This document shows, piece by piece, positions 18,082 through 27,381 of a stretch of DNA of 64,000 nt. The DNA comes from JAAXIE01 sp965263155 (GTDB lineage: Bacteria; Chloroflexota; Dehalococcoidia; Lucifugimonadales; JAAXIE01), in NCBI GenBank assembly GCA_965263155.1, contig OZ253586.1, positions 2,418,001-2,482,000 on the forward strand, written 5' to 3'. The notes under the pieces were generated by a model, which saw only the letters and a program-made list of their open reading frames with translations, was not told the DNA's origin and did not search any database. Position 1 is the first letter of the stretch. Each line of letters starts with the position of its first letter. Made by a program: the position numbers and the translations under genes.

Positions 18082-19118
18082 CGACCGAAGCACTTCAGAC
18101 CAATGGCGCCGACACCGGCGATAACCAATATGACATTGTCCTCGAGGTTGCAGGCCTCAAGAAATATTTCCCCGTCACCAAGGGGATAATAGTCACCAAA
18201 ATCTTAGGCCAACTCAAGGCAGTGGACGGCATCTCATTCGGCCTCCGACACGGTGAAACCTTGGGAGTTGTGGGAGAGTCCGGCTGCGGCAAGAGCACCA
18301 CCGCCAAGATGGTTCTGATGATCGAAGATCCGACGGAAGGCGAGATCAAATTCAAAGGCCAAACTATCCATAGAAAATCGGCGCCCGCTCTGCGCAAGGA
18401 ATACCGACGCTCAGTGCAGGCGGTGTTCCAAGACCCTTGGAGCTCGCTGAATCCGAGGATGCGAGTCAAGCACATCATCGCAGAACCCATGGTGGTCAAC
18501 TGGACCCTCTCCCGCGATGAGGTTCGCGACCGGGTCAACAAGCTGCTAATGGATGTGGGTCTTAGCGAGTACCATGGCAACTTCTATCCCCATGAGTTCA
18601 GCGGGGGGCAGCGCCAGAGGTTGGCCATCGCTCGCGCCCTCGCCCTCAGCCCTGACATCATCGTGCTGGACGAGCCCGTCTCTGCACTGGACGTATCAAT
18701 TCGCGCCCAGATAATGAACCTGCTGAAGGACCTGCAGGCGGAGTACCAAGTCAGCTACTTGCTGATAGCTCACAACCTAGCCACTCTGCGCTACATGTGC
18801 CACCGCGTAGCGGTGATGTACCTCGGTCGGCTGGTGGAAATCGCCGATGCTCGTGTGCTCTTCGACAACCCGGTACATCCCTACACAAGGGCCTTGATAT
18901 CGGCAGCCCTGCCCGACCACCCCGACCTGCAGCGCGAGGAAATCATTCTAATGGGCGAAGTCCCTTCGCCGCTGAACCCGCCTTCAGGTTGCCACTTCCA
19001 CCCTCGCTGCCCAGTAGCAGAAGACCGCTGCTCGCAACACGACTTGGAGCTACAGGAGATCGAGCCCGACCATTGGGTCGCCTGCGTCAAAGCCCCCGGC
19101 TACCGGTTGCCGGGCTAG
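18078..19118 (+). CDS. Peptide-type ABC transporter ATPase (DppF-like)
   Basis: 346 residues from the ATG at 18078, which overlaps the upstream stop and has GGAGGCTGGAAGA before it. Walker A is GESGCGKS, the signature FSGGQRQR and Walker B IIVLDEPVSALD. The C-terminal CHFHPRCPVAEDRC is the DppF-type Cys motif. It completes a DppBCDF-like importer whose binding-protein gene is broken. Confidence 0.93.
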   Translation: MTTEALQTNGADTGDNQYDIVLEVAGLKKYFPVTKGIIVTKILGQLKAVDGISFGLRHGETLGVVGESGCGKSTTAKMVLMIEDPTEGEIKFKGQTIHRKSAPALRKEYRRSVQAVFQDPWSSLNPRMRVKHIIAEPMVVNWTLSRDEVRDRVNKLLMDVGLSEYHGNFYPHEFSGGQRQRLAIARALALSPDIIVLDEPVSALDVSIRAQIMNLLKDLQAEYQVSYLLIAHNLATLRYMCHRVAVMYLGRLVEIADARVLFDNPVHPYTRALISAALPDHPDLQREEIILMGEVPSPLNPPSGCHFHPRCPVAEDRCSQHDLELQEIEPDHWVACVKAPGYRLPG

Positions 19119-19127
19119 CCAAACCCG

Positions 19128-20465
19128 TCAGGGGATCCCTAACGGTCCCTGCCCCCAAGCCGGATGACGGAACGTGGGCTGAGCACTGGCGTCAGATGGC
19201 GGATGGTTTGCTGTCTCACCAGTCTGCCCAGCTTGGGGAAGGGAATCGTCCTCAAGCTTTGGAACGCGTGGCATTTGCCTTCTGCCGGAGCGTCGTGTGT
19301 CCAAGTTATTGAGGTGTTGCGCCAATTCTTCCAAGCTGGTTAGGTTATGCACCGGCAGGAAGTCGTCCACGAAGGGTAGGGCTGCCTGCATCCCCTGCGC
19401 TAAAGGCCGATAGCCTTCCACTCCCAGCAACGGATTCAGCCAGACCACTCTATAGCTGCCTCGCTGCAAACGCTCCATCTCTTGGGCCAACAGCAATGGC
19501 TCGCCCGTGTCCCAGCCATCGGAGATCACCAACACCACAGCACCCCATCCCAGCACACGACGCGCCCAGCGGAAGTTGAACCGCTTCAGGTTCTCACCAA
19601 TGCGAGTGCCACCGGACCAGTCGGGGACAGCCTGCGACACCTCGTTTACGGCACGGTCGATGTCACGGTACTGCAACTGCTGAGTAACGCGGGTCAGACG
19701 TGTGGCAAACAGGAACGTTTCCACCCGCTCCAGTTCACCGGTGAGGGCGTGGATGAAATGCAGCAGCATGCGGGTGTAGCGCTCCATAGAGCCACTGACG
19801 TCACACAGCAGCACCAGAGGCCGCGGCCTCACCTTGCGGCGCCGGTGGGACAACTCCACAGCCTCCCCACCATATTTCAAGGTGCGCCGTAGGGTAGTCC
19901 GCAGGTCCAACTGCTGACCTCTACCTTGGCCTGAGGCCCACCGGCGAGTTCGGCGACTCCCCAAGTCCCACACCATTTGCCCCATCATCGTCTTGGCATG
20001 CGATACTTCATCGGCAGTAAACCGCGCGAAGTCCTTCTGCCTCAGTACCTCGCGGGCACTGTAGGTCTGGGTCACCTCGATGTTGTCGACCGGCTCATCG
20101 CTGCCTGTGTCAGTGGGGTCCGATGAATTGCGCCCCAGTGGGGGCGGACCCACCTGTGGCTGACGATACCGCCTCTGCTCGCCTAGGGAACGCAGGTCCA
20201 TGGTAGTGGATCGGTCTGGAGGACGGCGCCAGAATGTGCGGAAAGCCTCGTCGAACAGGGGCAGGTCGCGACGTCGATGGACTAGCAGGACGCGCAGGGT
20301 GTGGTAGAAATCTTGGCGACGCCCGATGTCTACATACTCCAATGCTCGCAGAACATCCAGCATGCGTCCAGGATGCGTGCCCAACCCAAGGTGGCGCAGC
20401 ACGTTGCCGAATATGAGCAGGTTGTGGAGCAGGTGGCCCCGGTCGTCAGGATCGCGGGCTTGCAT
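19128..20465 (-). CDS. coxE: von Willebrand factor A domain protein (CoxE-like)
   Basis: 445 residues. The C-terminal half is a VWA domain with the metal-ion motif CDVSGSM and later SGGTRIGENL and VISDGWDTG. The N-terminal half is charged and helical. In molybdenum hydroxylase operons CoxE works with the MoxR-type ATPase CoxD in post-translational insertion of the active-site sulfur/copper or cofactor assembly. It is the last gene of the coxS-L-M-D-E run, 21 bases after coxD. The end is only nine bases from the convergent ABC gene. Confidence 0.88.
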   Translation of the reverse strand: MQARDPDDRGHLLHNLLIFGNVLRHLGLGTHPGRMLDVLRALEYVDIGRRQDFYHTLRVLLVHRRRDLPLFDEAFRTFWRRPPDRSTTMDLRSLGEQRRYRQPQVGPPPLGRNSSDPTDTGSDEPVDNIEVTQTYSAREVLRQKDFARFTADEVSHAKTMMGQMVWDLGSRRTRRWASGQGRGQQLDLRTTLRRTLKYGGEAVELSHRRRKVRPRPLVLLCDVSGSMERYTRMLLHFIHALTGELERVETFLFATRLTRVTQQLQYRDIDRAVNEVSQAVPDWSGGTRIGENLKRFNFRWARRVLGWGAVVLVISDGWDTGEPLLLAQEMERLQRGSYRVVWLNPLLGVEGYRPLAQGMQAALPFVDDFLPVHNLTSLEELAQHLNNLDTRRSGRRQMPRVPKLEDDSLPQAGQTGETANHPPSDASAQPTFRHPAWGQGPLGIP

Positions 20466-20486
20466 ATCGATGGCGCTCGGCAGAAC

Positions 20487-21413
20487 TCAGCCGCTACGGC
20501 GGGCGCCCCGCGCCTTGGCACGGTTCAGCAACGCCCGGACCTCTTCCCCACGCACCGACTGGATGTCCTCGCGGTACTTGAGCATCATGCCCAAGGTGTC
20601 GTCGATCACTGAGGGGTCGAGTTCCCGCTGGTCGAGGGCCACCAGAGCAGCAGTCCAGTCCAGCGTCTCAGCAATGCCGGGTATCTTGTAAAGCTCGGCA
20701 GTGCGAAGCTCCTGCACGAATGCAGTCACCTGTTCCGCCAACTGTCGCGGGGCGTGGGGCACTCGGCTGGTGACAATCTGGAATTCCTTTTGCAGGTCGG
20801 GGTAATCTATCCAGAAGTAGATACAGCGCCGTTTCAGGGCGTCGTGTATCTCGCGGGTCCGGTTTGAGGTAATGACCACCACAGGAGGCTCCGGCGCGTT
20901 GAACGTTCCCAACTCAGGAATGGTGATTTGGAAGTCGGACAGCAACTCCAGCAGGTACCCCTCGAACTCCTCGTCGGCACGGTCTATCTCATCAATAAGC
21001 AGCACCGGAGGCCGATCCCAGCCCGGGTCCAGTGCCTGTAGCAACGGGCGTCGGATGAGAAACTCTTCGCTGAAGAGCTCGCTGGAAGCAGATGTTCCTT
21101 CAACCGAGCCACTGGCTTCCATCAGCCGTATCTGCAGCAACTGACGGGCGTAATTCCACTCGTAGACGGCGTGGTTGATGTCGAGGCCTTCATAGCACTG
21201 GAGGCGTATCAGGCCCGTACCTAAGGCTTCGGCAAGTACCTTGCTCACCTCGGTCTTGCCGACGCCAGCCTCACCCTCTAGGAAAAGCGGCCGTTGCAGC
21301 TTCAAAGCAAGAAAGATGGACAGGGCCAGACCGCGGTCCGCCATATAGAGGTGGTCACGGAGCAGCCTTTGCAGGTCGTCGACCGTGGCCGGAAGAGCAT
21401 CCTTAGAAGCCAA
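20487..21413 (-). CDS. coxD: MoxR-family AAA+ ATPase (CoxD-like)
   Basis: 308 residues. Walker A is GEAGVGKTE (about 43-51), Walker B is LLIDEIDRAD, and sensor 1 VITSNRTRE and EFEGYLLELLSD are typical of the CoxD/MoxR clade. It is a cytosolic chaperone-like ATPase acting with the VWA protein on the molybdenum enzyme. The gap to coxM is five bases. Confidence 0.92.
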   Translation of the reverse strand: MASKDALPATVDDLQRLLRDHLYMADRGLALSIFLALKLQRPLFLEGEAGVGKTEVSKVLAEALGTGLIRLQCYEGLDINHAVYEWNYARQLLQIRLMEASGSVEGTSASSELFSEEFLIRRPLLQALDPGWDRPPVLLIDEIDRADEEFEGYLLELLSDFQITIPELGTFNAPEPPVVVITSNRTREIHDALKRRCIYFWIDYPDLQKEFQIVTSRVPHAPRQLAEQVTAFVQELRTAELYKIPGIAETLDWTAALVALDQRELDPSVIDDTLGMMLKYREDIQSVRGEEVRALLNRAKARGARRSG

Positions 21414-21418
21414 GCCCG

Positions 21419-22288
21419 CTACCCAACCTGCTGGGAGGCCCGCAGCAGGGCTTCCCTCACGTATGACGGCGCCATAGCACGACGGTACTCTGCGGATGCA
21501 AAGATGTCGCCCAGCAGCTCCTCGTCGCCCAAGTCCTCCACAGCCAGAGCCGCAGCTTGGGTGATCGCCCCCTCAGTTAGTGGGCTATCGGCCAAGGCCT
21601 GCTCCACTCGACTGGCCCTGATTGGGCGGGAGACCAAGCCTCCCAGCGCCACGCTGGCCGACTGGCAACGTCCACCCTGTACCGTCAGCACCACGGCTGC
21701 CCCGATAACGGCGTACCGTGATGCGGGATGGCGGAACTTAGCGTAGGCCATGCCCTGTCCCGCTTGGCGCACAGGCACTATCACATCGGTTAGCAGTTCG
21801 TTGGACTCAAGAGAAGTCTCGAAAACACCGCGGAAGAAATCGCCCACCGCGATGGCGCGTTGACCACCGGGGCCGGTAGCCCTGAAACTAGCTTCCAAAG
21901 CCATCAGAGCCGTGGGCAGGTCGGCCGCCGGTTCGGCATGGGCCACACTGCCCCCGATGGTGCCCCGATTACGTACCTGTGGGTCCCCTATGAGGCCAGT
22001 AACCTCGGAAAGCAGTGGGCAGAAGTCCTGCATCGTGGGCGAGCCTGCAAGGTCAGCGTGAGTGGTAAGGCACCCCACTCGAATCTCAGCGCCCTGCCGG
22101 CGGAAGCCCCGCAATGCACCTATACGTCCGATGTCAATTACAGCAGGGGGACGGCTCAAGCGGAGCTTCAGCAACGGGATGAGGCTGTGGCCTCCTGCCA
22201 GCAGCGAGGCTCCGGGGTGCCGCTCCAGTAGCTGCACCACTTCGGTAACCGACTCAGCGGCGTAGTAGTCGAAATCCGCGGCATACAT
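21419..22288 (-). CDS. coxM: Molybdenum hydroxylase FAD-binding subunit (CoxM-like)
   Basis: 289 residues from the ATG at 22288; AAGGGGAAGG precedes it, and the longer open frame to 22390 is not family-like. FAD motifs are LLAGGHSLIPLLKLRL and TIGGSVAHAEPAADLP. Transfers electrons from the 2Fe-2S subunit to FAD in enzymes of the CO dehydrogenase/xanthine oxidase superfamily. It lies 13 bases after coxL. Confidence 0.93.
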   Translation of the reverse strand: MYAADFDYYAAESVTEVVQLLERHPGASLLAGGHSLIPLLKLRLSRPPAVIDIGRIGALRGFRRQGAEIRVGCLTTHADLAGSPTMQDFCPLLSEVTGLIGDPQVRNRGTIGGSVAHAEPAADLPTALMALEASFRATGPGGQRAIAVGDFFRGVFETSLESNELLTDVIVPVRQAGQGMAYAKFRHPASRYAVIGAAVVLTVQGGRCQSASVALGGLVSRPIRASRVEQALADSPLTEGAITQAAALAVEDLGDEELLGDIFASAEYRRAMAPSYVREALLRASQQVG

Positions 22289-22301
22289 ATGGCCTTCCCC
22301 T

Positions 22302-24647
22302 TTACCCTTGTTGGTGAATGGCGCGCCACACCCGCTCCGGGGTGAGGGGCATCTCGATGCTCTGCACACCCAGCGGCTTGAGGGCGTCAATGACCGCGTT
22401 GTAGACGGTCACAGTGGATGCGATGGCCCCGGTCTCGCCCACACCCTTAACCCCAAGGGGATGGTGCGGTGACGGAGTGGAGGTGGAGTGCACCTCCAAA
22501 TCCGGCAGCACATCGGCCCGAGGCAGGGCATAGTCCAGCATCGAACCAGTGAGCAGTTGGCCGTTCTCGTCGTACACCGCACCTTCCCACAGGGCTTGGC
22601 CCACACCCTGCACCACTCCCCCATGCACTTGGCCTTCCACAATCATCGGGTTTATCTGCAACCCGCAATCGTCCACTGCAATGTAGCGCTTCAGGTCTAT
22701 CGTGCCACGGTTGACGTCCACCTCCACCAAGGCCACATGGGCCCCAAAGGGGTAGGTGAAGTTAGGCGGGTCGTAGAAGGTGGTGGCTTCGAGCCCAGGC
22801 TCCATGCCTTGGGGCATGTTCCAAGCCACGTTGGCCATCAGCGCAATGTCCTGAATCGACCGAGCGCGGTCGGGCGACCCCCGGACGAAGAACCGCCCAT
22901 CGGAGTACTCAATATCGTCGGCAGAGGCCTCCAACAGATGGGCCGCCAGTTCCCGGGCCTTGTCCTTGATCTTCCGGGCGCTAAGGGCTACGGCCGCGCC
23001 TGAGACGGCAGTGGTGCGACTTCCGTAGGTACCCCATCCCATCGGAGTGTTGTCGGTGTCCCCGTGGAGGACTTCGATGTCATCCACCGGCACTCCCAAC
23101 TCGTCTGAAATCACTTGGGCGAAAGTCGTCTCCTCGCCCTGTCCATGAGGCGAGGTGCCTATCATCACGTTGACCTTCCCGCTGGGGTGGAAACGCACGA
23201 TGGCGCTCTCCCAAAGCCCGCCTCCGAAGCCTACCGCCCCTGCCACTTGGGAGGGTCCGAGGCCGCACATCTCCACGTAGGTCGTGACCCCGATGCCGAG
23301 GTAGCGTCCTTCCTGGCGGAGCTGCGTCTGCTGCTGGCGCACTTGGTAGTAGCCCGCCTCTCGCAGGGCAATGTCCAAGGTGCCCCGGTAGTCGCCACTG
23401 TCATAGTTCAGACCGATGGCTACGTCGTAGCCATCCTCGAACTTCGGTATCAGGTTGCGACGCCTGACTTCCACCGGGTCCACACTGACCGCGGCTGCCA
23501 GCTTGTCCACTAACCGCTCCAGAAGGAACGTGGCTTCGGGACGCCCCGCACCACGATAGGCATCCACGGGCGTGGTGTTGGTGAAAGAGCCAAACACCTC
23601 GCAGCTGATTGCCGGGATCGTATAAGGCCCGGAGTACATCAGCCCATGGAGTATGGTGGGAATGCCGGGAGCCGCCGTGGAGAGGTACGCTCCCATTCCG
23701 GCGTACACCCGGCCGCGGATGCCGGTTATCTTGCCGTCGGTGGTAGCAGCCAGCTCCACCTCTTCAATGTGGTCTCGGCCATGGGTGGTGGCTTGGTAGT
23801 TCTCACTTCGGGTCTCGGTCCACTTGACGGGCCGACCCAACTTCATTGCACAAAAAACGGTGATGGCCTCGTCGGCGTAGAAGGCTATCTTGCTGCCGAA
23901 CCCGCCTCCTACCTCAGGAGCTATGACTCTGATTTTATGTTCAGGCAGGCCAGCAACCCCCGATAGCAGCAACCGCACGATGTGGGGGTTCTGGGTGGTG
24001 CTCCAAAGGGTCAACTCTCCAGTGACACCCACCCACTGTGCTAGAGCCGCGCGCGGCTCCATGGCATTGGGGATCAACCGTTGCTGGACGATTCGCTCCC
24101 GCACCACCACTTCCGGGTTCCTGAAGGCCTCCTCCACATCGCCACCGGCGGCGACCCAATGGAAAGCCTGGTTGTTGGGCGCGTCTCCGTGAAGTTGGGG
24201 CGCGCCATCCTGCAACGCCTGCTGGGGGTCAATTACCGGTGTCAAAGGTTCGTAGTCGACCTCGATAAGCTCCAAGGCATCCTGGGCTTGGTGGCGGCTC
24301 TCAGCCACCACCACGGCCACGGCGTCGCCCACGTACCGCACCACATCACGCGCGATGGCAGGGTGGGCCACGCCCTTGATGTCGGAGTTGGGAATCATCC
24401 AAGCGCAAGGGATGGGACCAATGACGCCTTCGAGGTCAGCACCGGTATAGACAGCCACAACTCCCTCTGCCCTCGCTGCACGGGAGGTATTCACCCTCCT
24501 TATGCGGGCGTGGGCATGGGGGCTGCGCAGGATGGCGGCGTAGACGGTACCGGGTAGGGTTATGTCGTCGGTATAGGTGGCCCGGCCACTTATGAGGCGT
24601 GGGTCCTCCCGGCGCCGGATGCCGGAACTGAAGATCCGGGTGGTCAT
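22302..24647 (-). CDS. Molybdenum hydroxylase large subunit, form II CoxL-like
   Basis: 781 residues of the xanthine oxidase superfamily. The N-terminal a/b hammerhead (RSPHAHARI, VRYVGDAVAVV) is followed by the molybdopterin domains (PEVGGGFGSK at 244-253). The active-site loop is AYRGAGR (363-369), the form II signature, not the AYRCSFR of bona fide CO dehydrogenase. The catalytic Glu lies in GVKGVGETGA near the C-terminus. The S-L-M order of the operon also fits form II. The true substrate may be an aldehyde, heterocycle or other organic compound. CO oxidation cannot be claimed. Confidence 0.92.
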   Translation of the reverse strand: MTTRIFSSGIRRREDPRLISGRATYTDDITLPGTVYAAILRSPHAHARIRRVNTSRAARAEGVVAVYTGADLEGVIGPIPCAWMIPNSDIKGVAHPAIARDVVRYVGDAVAVVVAESRHQAQDALELIEVDYEPLTPVIDPQQALQDGAPQLHGDAPNNQAFHWVAAGGDVEEAFRNPEVVVRERIVQQRLIPNAMEPRAALAQWVGVTGELTLWSTTQNPHIVRLLLSGVAGLPEHKIRVIAPEVGGGFGSKIAFYADEAITVFCAMKLGRPVKWTETRSENYQATTHGRDHIEEVELAATTDGKITGIRGRVYAGMGAYLSTAAPGIPTILHGLMYSGPYTIPAISCEVFGSFTNTTPVDAYRGAGRPEATFLLERLVDKLAAAVSVDPVEVRRRNLIPKFEDGYDVAIGLNYDSGDYRGTLDIALREAGYYQVRQQQTQLRQEGRYLGIGVTTYVEMCGLGPSQVAGAVGFGGGLWESAIVRFHPSGKVNVMIGTSPHGQGEETTFAQVISDELGVPVDDIEVLHGDTDNTPMGWGTYGSRTTAVSGAAVALSARKIKDKARELAAHLLEASADDIEYSDGRFFVRGSPDRARSIQDIALMANVAWNMPQGMEPGLEATTFYDPPNFTYPFGAHVALVEVDVNRGTIDLKRYIAVDDCGLQINPMIVEGQVHGGVVQGVGQALWEGAVYDENGQLLTGSMLDYALPRADVLPDLEVHSTSTPSPHHPLGVKGVGETGAIASTVTVYNAVIDALKPLGVQSIEMPLTPERVWRAIHQQG

Positions 24648-24650
24648 AGC

Positions 24651-25133
24651 CTACCTACCTCCCATCGTCTTGGCGGCTTCCTGTACGGCGCGCACTATGT
24701 TCTGGTAGCCGGTACAACGGCATATGTTGCCTTCCAGCCCGTGACGTATCTCTTCGGTGCTCGGGTCCGGGTTGGTCCGCAGGAGTTCGTGGGCCGACAT
24801 GATCATACCCGGAGTGCAGTAGCCACACTGCAGGCCATGCTTGTTCCAGAAAGCCTCCTGCAGCGGGTGCAGGCCGCCATCCTTGGCCAGCCCTTCGATG
24901 GTCGTGATTTTGCAACCGTCGGCCTGTACGGCCAGAGTGGTGCAGGACTTGACTGCCCAGCCGTCCAGCAGCACCACGCAGGAACCGCACTGGCTGGTAT
25001 CGCATCCTATCTTGGTGCCGGTGAGACCGGCCACTTGGCGGATGAACTGCACCAAGAGCAGGCGTGGTTCCACCTCCGCTTGGTGGTTCTGATCGTTGAT
25101 GCTGACGCTGACCGGCAACCTCACTGACAACAC
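24651..25133 (-). CDS. coxS: Molybdenum hydroxylase 2Fe-2S subunit (CoxS-like)
   Basis: 160 residues. The N-terminal plant-type 2Fe-2S domain has GCDTSQCGSC plus a later Cys. The C-terminal helical domain has QCGYCTPGMIMS and GNICRCTGYQNI for the second cluster. The start is a GTG at 25133 or the GTG at 25124. GGGAGG at 25140-25135 lies about ten bases before the latter, which is better spaced. It is the first gene of the cox-like operon. Confidence 0.94.
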   Translation of the reverse strand: MLSVRLPVSVSINDQNHQAEVEPRLLLVQFIRQVAGLTGTKIGCDTSQCGSCVVLLDGWAVKSCTTLAVQADGCKITTIEGLAKDGGLHPLQEAFWNKHGLQCGYCTPGMIMSAHELLRTNPDPSTEEIRHGLEGNICRCTGYQNIVRAVQEAAKTMGGR

Positions 25134-25282
25134 CTCCCATCGTTGGCCTAGGGCGTAAGTCGGCCTCGGATGTATCTGGAGAAAATGGGGATTACGACAT
25201 AACTATCTTAGCCAGCGGTCAACCTGAGTGTCAAACAACTGGCCAACGTTGTTATGGCAATTTACGCTTGCCTGAGTCGGGC

Positions 25283-26551
25283 TCAGGCAGGACCGTCGGG
25301 CCCATCGCCCCCACCGCCCACGTCTCCCGATGGCAGGTCCACCTCATCGGTGGCCGTGCGCTCACGACGCGGGCGTCGCACCGTGCTCCTCACACGCGCC
25401 TCCGACGGCGGCCGCGGGGGTACAGCGCCCTCCAGCAGAGACTGAGGCGACCACCCTTCGGGGAACTGCAGGGTGCGCACCGGGTAGTTAATGACGATGC
25501 CCTCTTCCGCGAACCGCCGGTGCAACTCCCGCATAAGGGTGGAACGCACAATGAAGCTGCCGAGCCGGTCCTTGGCCTGTAGGAAGAGCCAGAAGTCCAC
25601 GTTGGACTCGCCGAAGTTCTCATAGCCGAAGTAGCAGCCGTACTTCTTCACAGCTTGGGGTTCGGTGTCCAGCACATCCTTCATCACTTCGTAGGAGACC
25701 CGCTCCACCACCTCGAGGTCGGTGTCGTAGCTGACGCCACAGACGAGGTACACGTTGACTTCGGCGGTCGGCTCCTGATAGTTGGTGATGATGGTCTCGG
25801 CGAACCGCGAGTTGGGGATGACCACGAGGTTGTTGCTCCAAGTGCGTATGCGGGTGCTCCGCCACCCCACGTCCACCACATACCCAGCGATCCCGTTTTC
25901 CAACTCGATGTAGTCATGGGTGTGGATTACGCCCTCGGTCATCACGTAGGTGCCGGCAAACAAATTGGCTAGAGTAGGCTGGATGGCGAGGGCCACTGCC
26001 AGCCCTCCCAAGCCCATGCCTGCTATCAGCGGGCTGATGTTTACGTTCAGTTGGTCCAACACCAGAAGGCCGCCCAGACCGTACACCAAGGCAACGGCTG
26101 TGCGCCGGAACAGGGGCATCAGCCGATCGGCTGTGCTGGGCTCAGCGTCGCCGATGCTTCGTGTCATGTACCACGAGAAGGCCGCAGAGACCATGGAACT
26201 TACCGAAGCCACTCCCAGCATGACGACCAGCACCCGGGCCACTGTGTTCACAACCTGCTGAGGCGTGTCGCTCAGGTCAAGCAGGGGCAGGGACAACGCT
26301 AGGTAGCCACCCAGCAACACGATTCCCAAGGTCATTGGCATCCTGAGGGCGGCCACTAGGCGCACATCGAAGTCCGAAGGTGTCAAGATGGCGATGCGAA
26401 GGAGGATGCGGAACCCTAGCTTGTGGAACAGAAATGCCAACAGCAGGGAGAAGAGGAATATGCCTGCTGCCAGCGTAGGGTCCAGCCACGCAGGGTCGCC
26501 CAGTCCGAAGCGGGCTTGGATGGCATACATTTCCATCGGCTCTTGGGGCAC
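25283..26551 (-). CDS. Mechanosensitive channel, MscS family
   Basis: 422 residues. Several N-terminal membrane helices (about 28-130) precede the pore-lining helix region LIAGMGLGGLAVALAIQPTLANLFAG (split over about 175-200). The beta domain (IELENGIAGYVVDVGWRSTRI, VVIPNSRFAETIITNY) and mixed C-terminal domain follow. It releases solutes on hypo-osmotic shock. A Pro/Arg/Gly-rich tail after about 370 is not conserved. It lies 149 bases upstream of coxS on the same strand and is probably separately transcribed. Confidence 0.92.
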   Translation of the reverse strand: MPQEPMEMYAIQARFGLGDPAWLDPTLAAGIFLFSLLLAFLFHKLGFRILLRIAILTPSDFDVRLVAALRMPMTLGIVLLGGYLALSLPLLDLSDTPQQVVNTVARVLVVMLGVASVSSMVSAAFSWYMTRSIGDAEPSTADRLMPLFRRTAVALVYGLGGLLVLDQLNVNISPLIAGMGLGGLAVALAIQPTLANLFAGTYVMTEGVIHTHDYIELENGIAGYVVDVGWRSTRIRTWSNNLVVIPNSRFAETIITNYQEPTAEVNVYLVCGVSYDTDLEVVERVSYEVMKDVLDTEPQAVKKYGCYFGYENFGESNVDFWLFLQAKDRLGSFIVRSTLMRELHRRFAEEGIVINYPVRTLQFPEGWSPQSLLEGAVPPRPPSEARVRSTVRRPRRERTATDEVDLPSGDVGGGGDGPDGPA

Positions 26552-27263
26552 AGCATTAGAGTGAGTCGCCAGATTATATCAACAGCGCCAAGGAACCTCT
26601 GCTCAAGTAACTGTTCAGGGTTCGCGTGGTAGGTCCAGTCCTTCTCCCGACCCCTGATTTTCCGGTCCATTTCAGTCCATTTCGGGTCATCCAGCTTTGG
26701 CTGGTGCTAAGGCTGATGCGATAGGTGGCGGGCAAAGCGGAAGTTAAGGTGGTACCCGTTCAAGTCCTTTTCCGCTTTGCTGAAGATTTTGCACGGCAAC
26801 GAGATTGTTGGCCTCGGATGTCGCATTGCTCGCGCATTTGCGGCATTCCGGTGCTAATTGTTGACAGCTCTCGTTTACTTCCAATGCGTTGTTATTTGTA
26901 ATCTTAGTGTATTTTATTACACTGGGATTTGCATTTAGCTCAGCTACGAGCCAGCTTTGATTTCAGCCAAGGGTCGCGGCACTTATTTCGATTTTTTGCG
27001 TTTTTGTAGCTGAATGCCTGCAACATTGCCGCGTCATCGTATCTGGTTTGTATCTGAAACACTGCCGCACCCTTTGGCGTGGTCCCTCCGGATTGGGACC
27101 CAGGGCGGAGTGCGACAAGATGGGGCTGGGCCCTATCAGAGGATAGGCGGGAAGGGTGGTCGGGGTCAACGGGGGAATGTCATGGGAGGCGGGTTAGGCA
27201 AGGGTTTCGCTTACCGGGGGTAAGGGTCGGGATGAGGGAAGAGTTGCTGGTGGGAGACCTGCC

Positions 27264-27291
27264 TGGATACCGGCTTTCGCCGGTATGACGG
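27264..27291. repeat. REP-like hairpin (TGGATACCGGC...GCCGGTATGACGG)
   Basis: Stem ATACCGGC/GCCGGTAT with a four-base loop, flanked by TGG and GACGG. It has the same layout as the element at 54935-54960 and resembles the widespread TGGATTCCCGC...GCGGGAATGACGG intergenic repeats. Confidence 0.6.
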
Positions 27292-27342
27292 AGTTGTTGC
27301 GCCAGTCGTGGTCAGTGCAACCTCATCCGGGGCGTCGTTCAT

Positions 27343-27350
27343 GCTACACT
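27343..27350 (+). promoter_or_regulatory. Extended -10 element before the SDR gene
   Basis: TGCTACACTGGGGCC at 27342-27356, 32 bases before the ATG. It contains the TGn extension and TACACT. A near-identical TGCTACACTGCGGCC precedes the HpaI-like aldolase at 39852. No -35 was found. Confidence 0.4.
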
Positions 27351-27381
27351 GGGGCCACCGTCGAGGCAGCGGAGGTGCAGC

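Larger units (their letters stand above)
26552..27381. other. Long gene-free stretch with motif cluster and repeats
   Basis: No convincing gene in about 830 bases. The middle (about 26800-27060) is AT-richer than its surroundings. Motifs are CAGCTACG at 26941-26948, TGTAGCTG at 27005-27012, CGTATCTG at 27038-27045 and TGTATCTG at 27049-27056. GGTCCATTT-like repeats occur at about 26667-26690. A palindromic GGTAAGGGTCGGGATGAGGG-type element lies at 27208-27241 and an ATACCGGC hairpin at 27267-27286. Confidence 0.6.

Noticed and set aside
22400..24600. Several long open frames opposite and within the CoxL-like gene
   Set aside because: They are frame shadows of a high-GC gene with clear family motifs; no ribosome sites or family resemblance.
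22302..24647. True aerobic CO dehydrogenase (form I)
   Set aside because: The active-site loop is AYRGAGR, not the AYRCSFR of form I.
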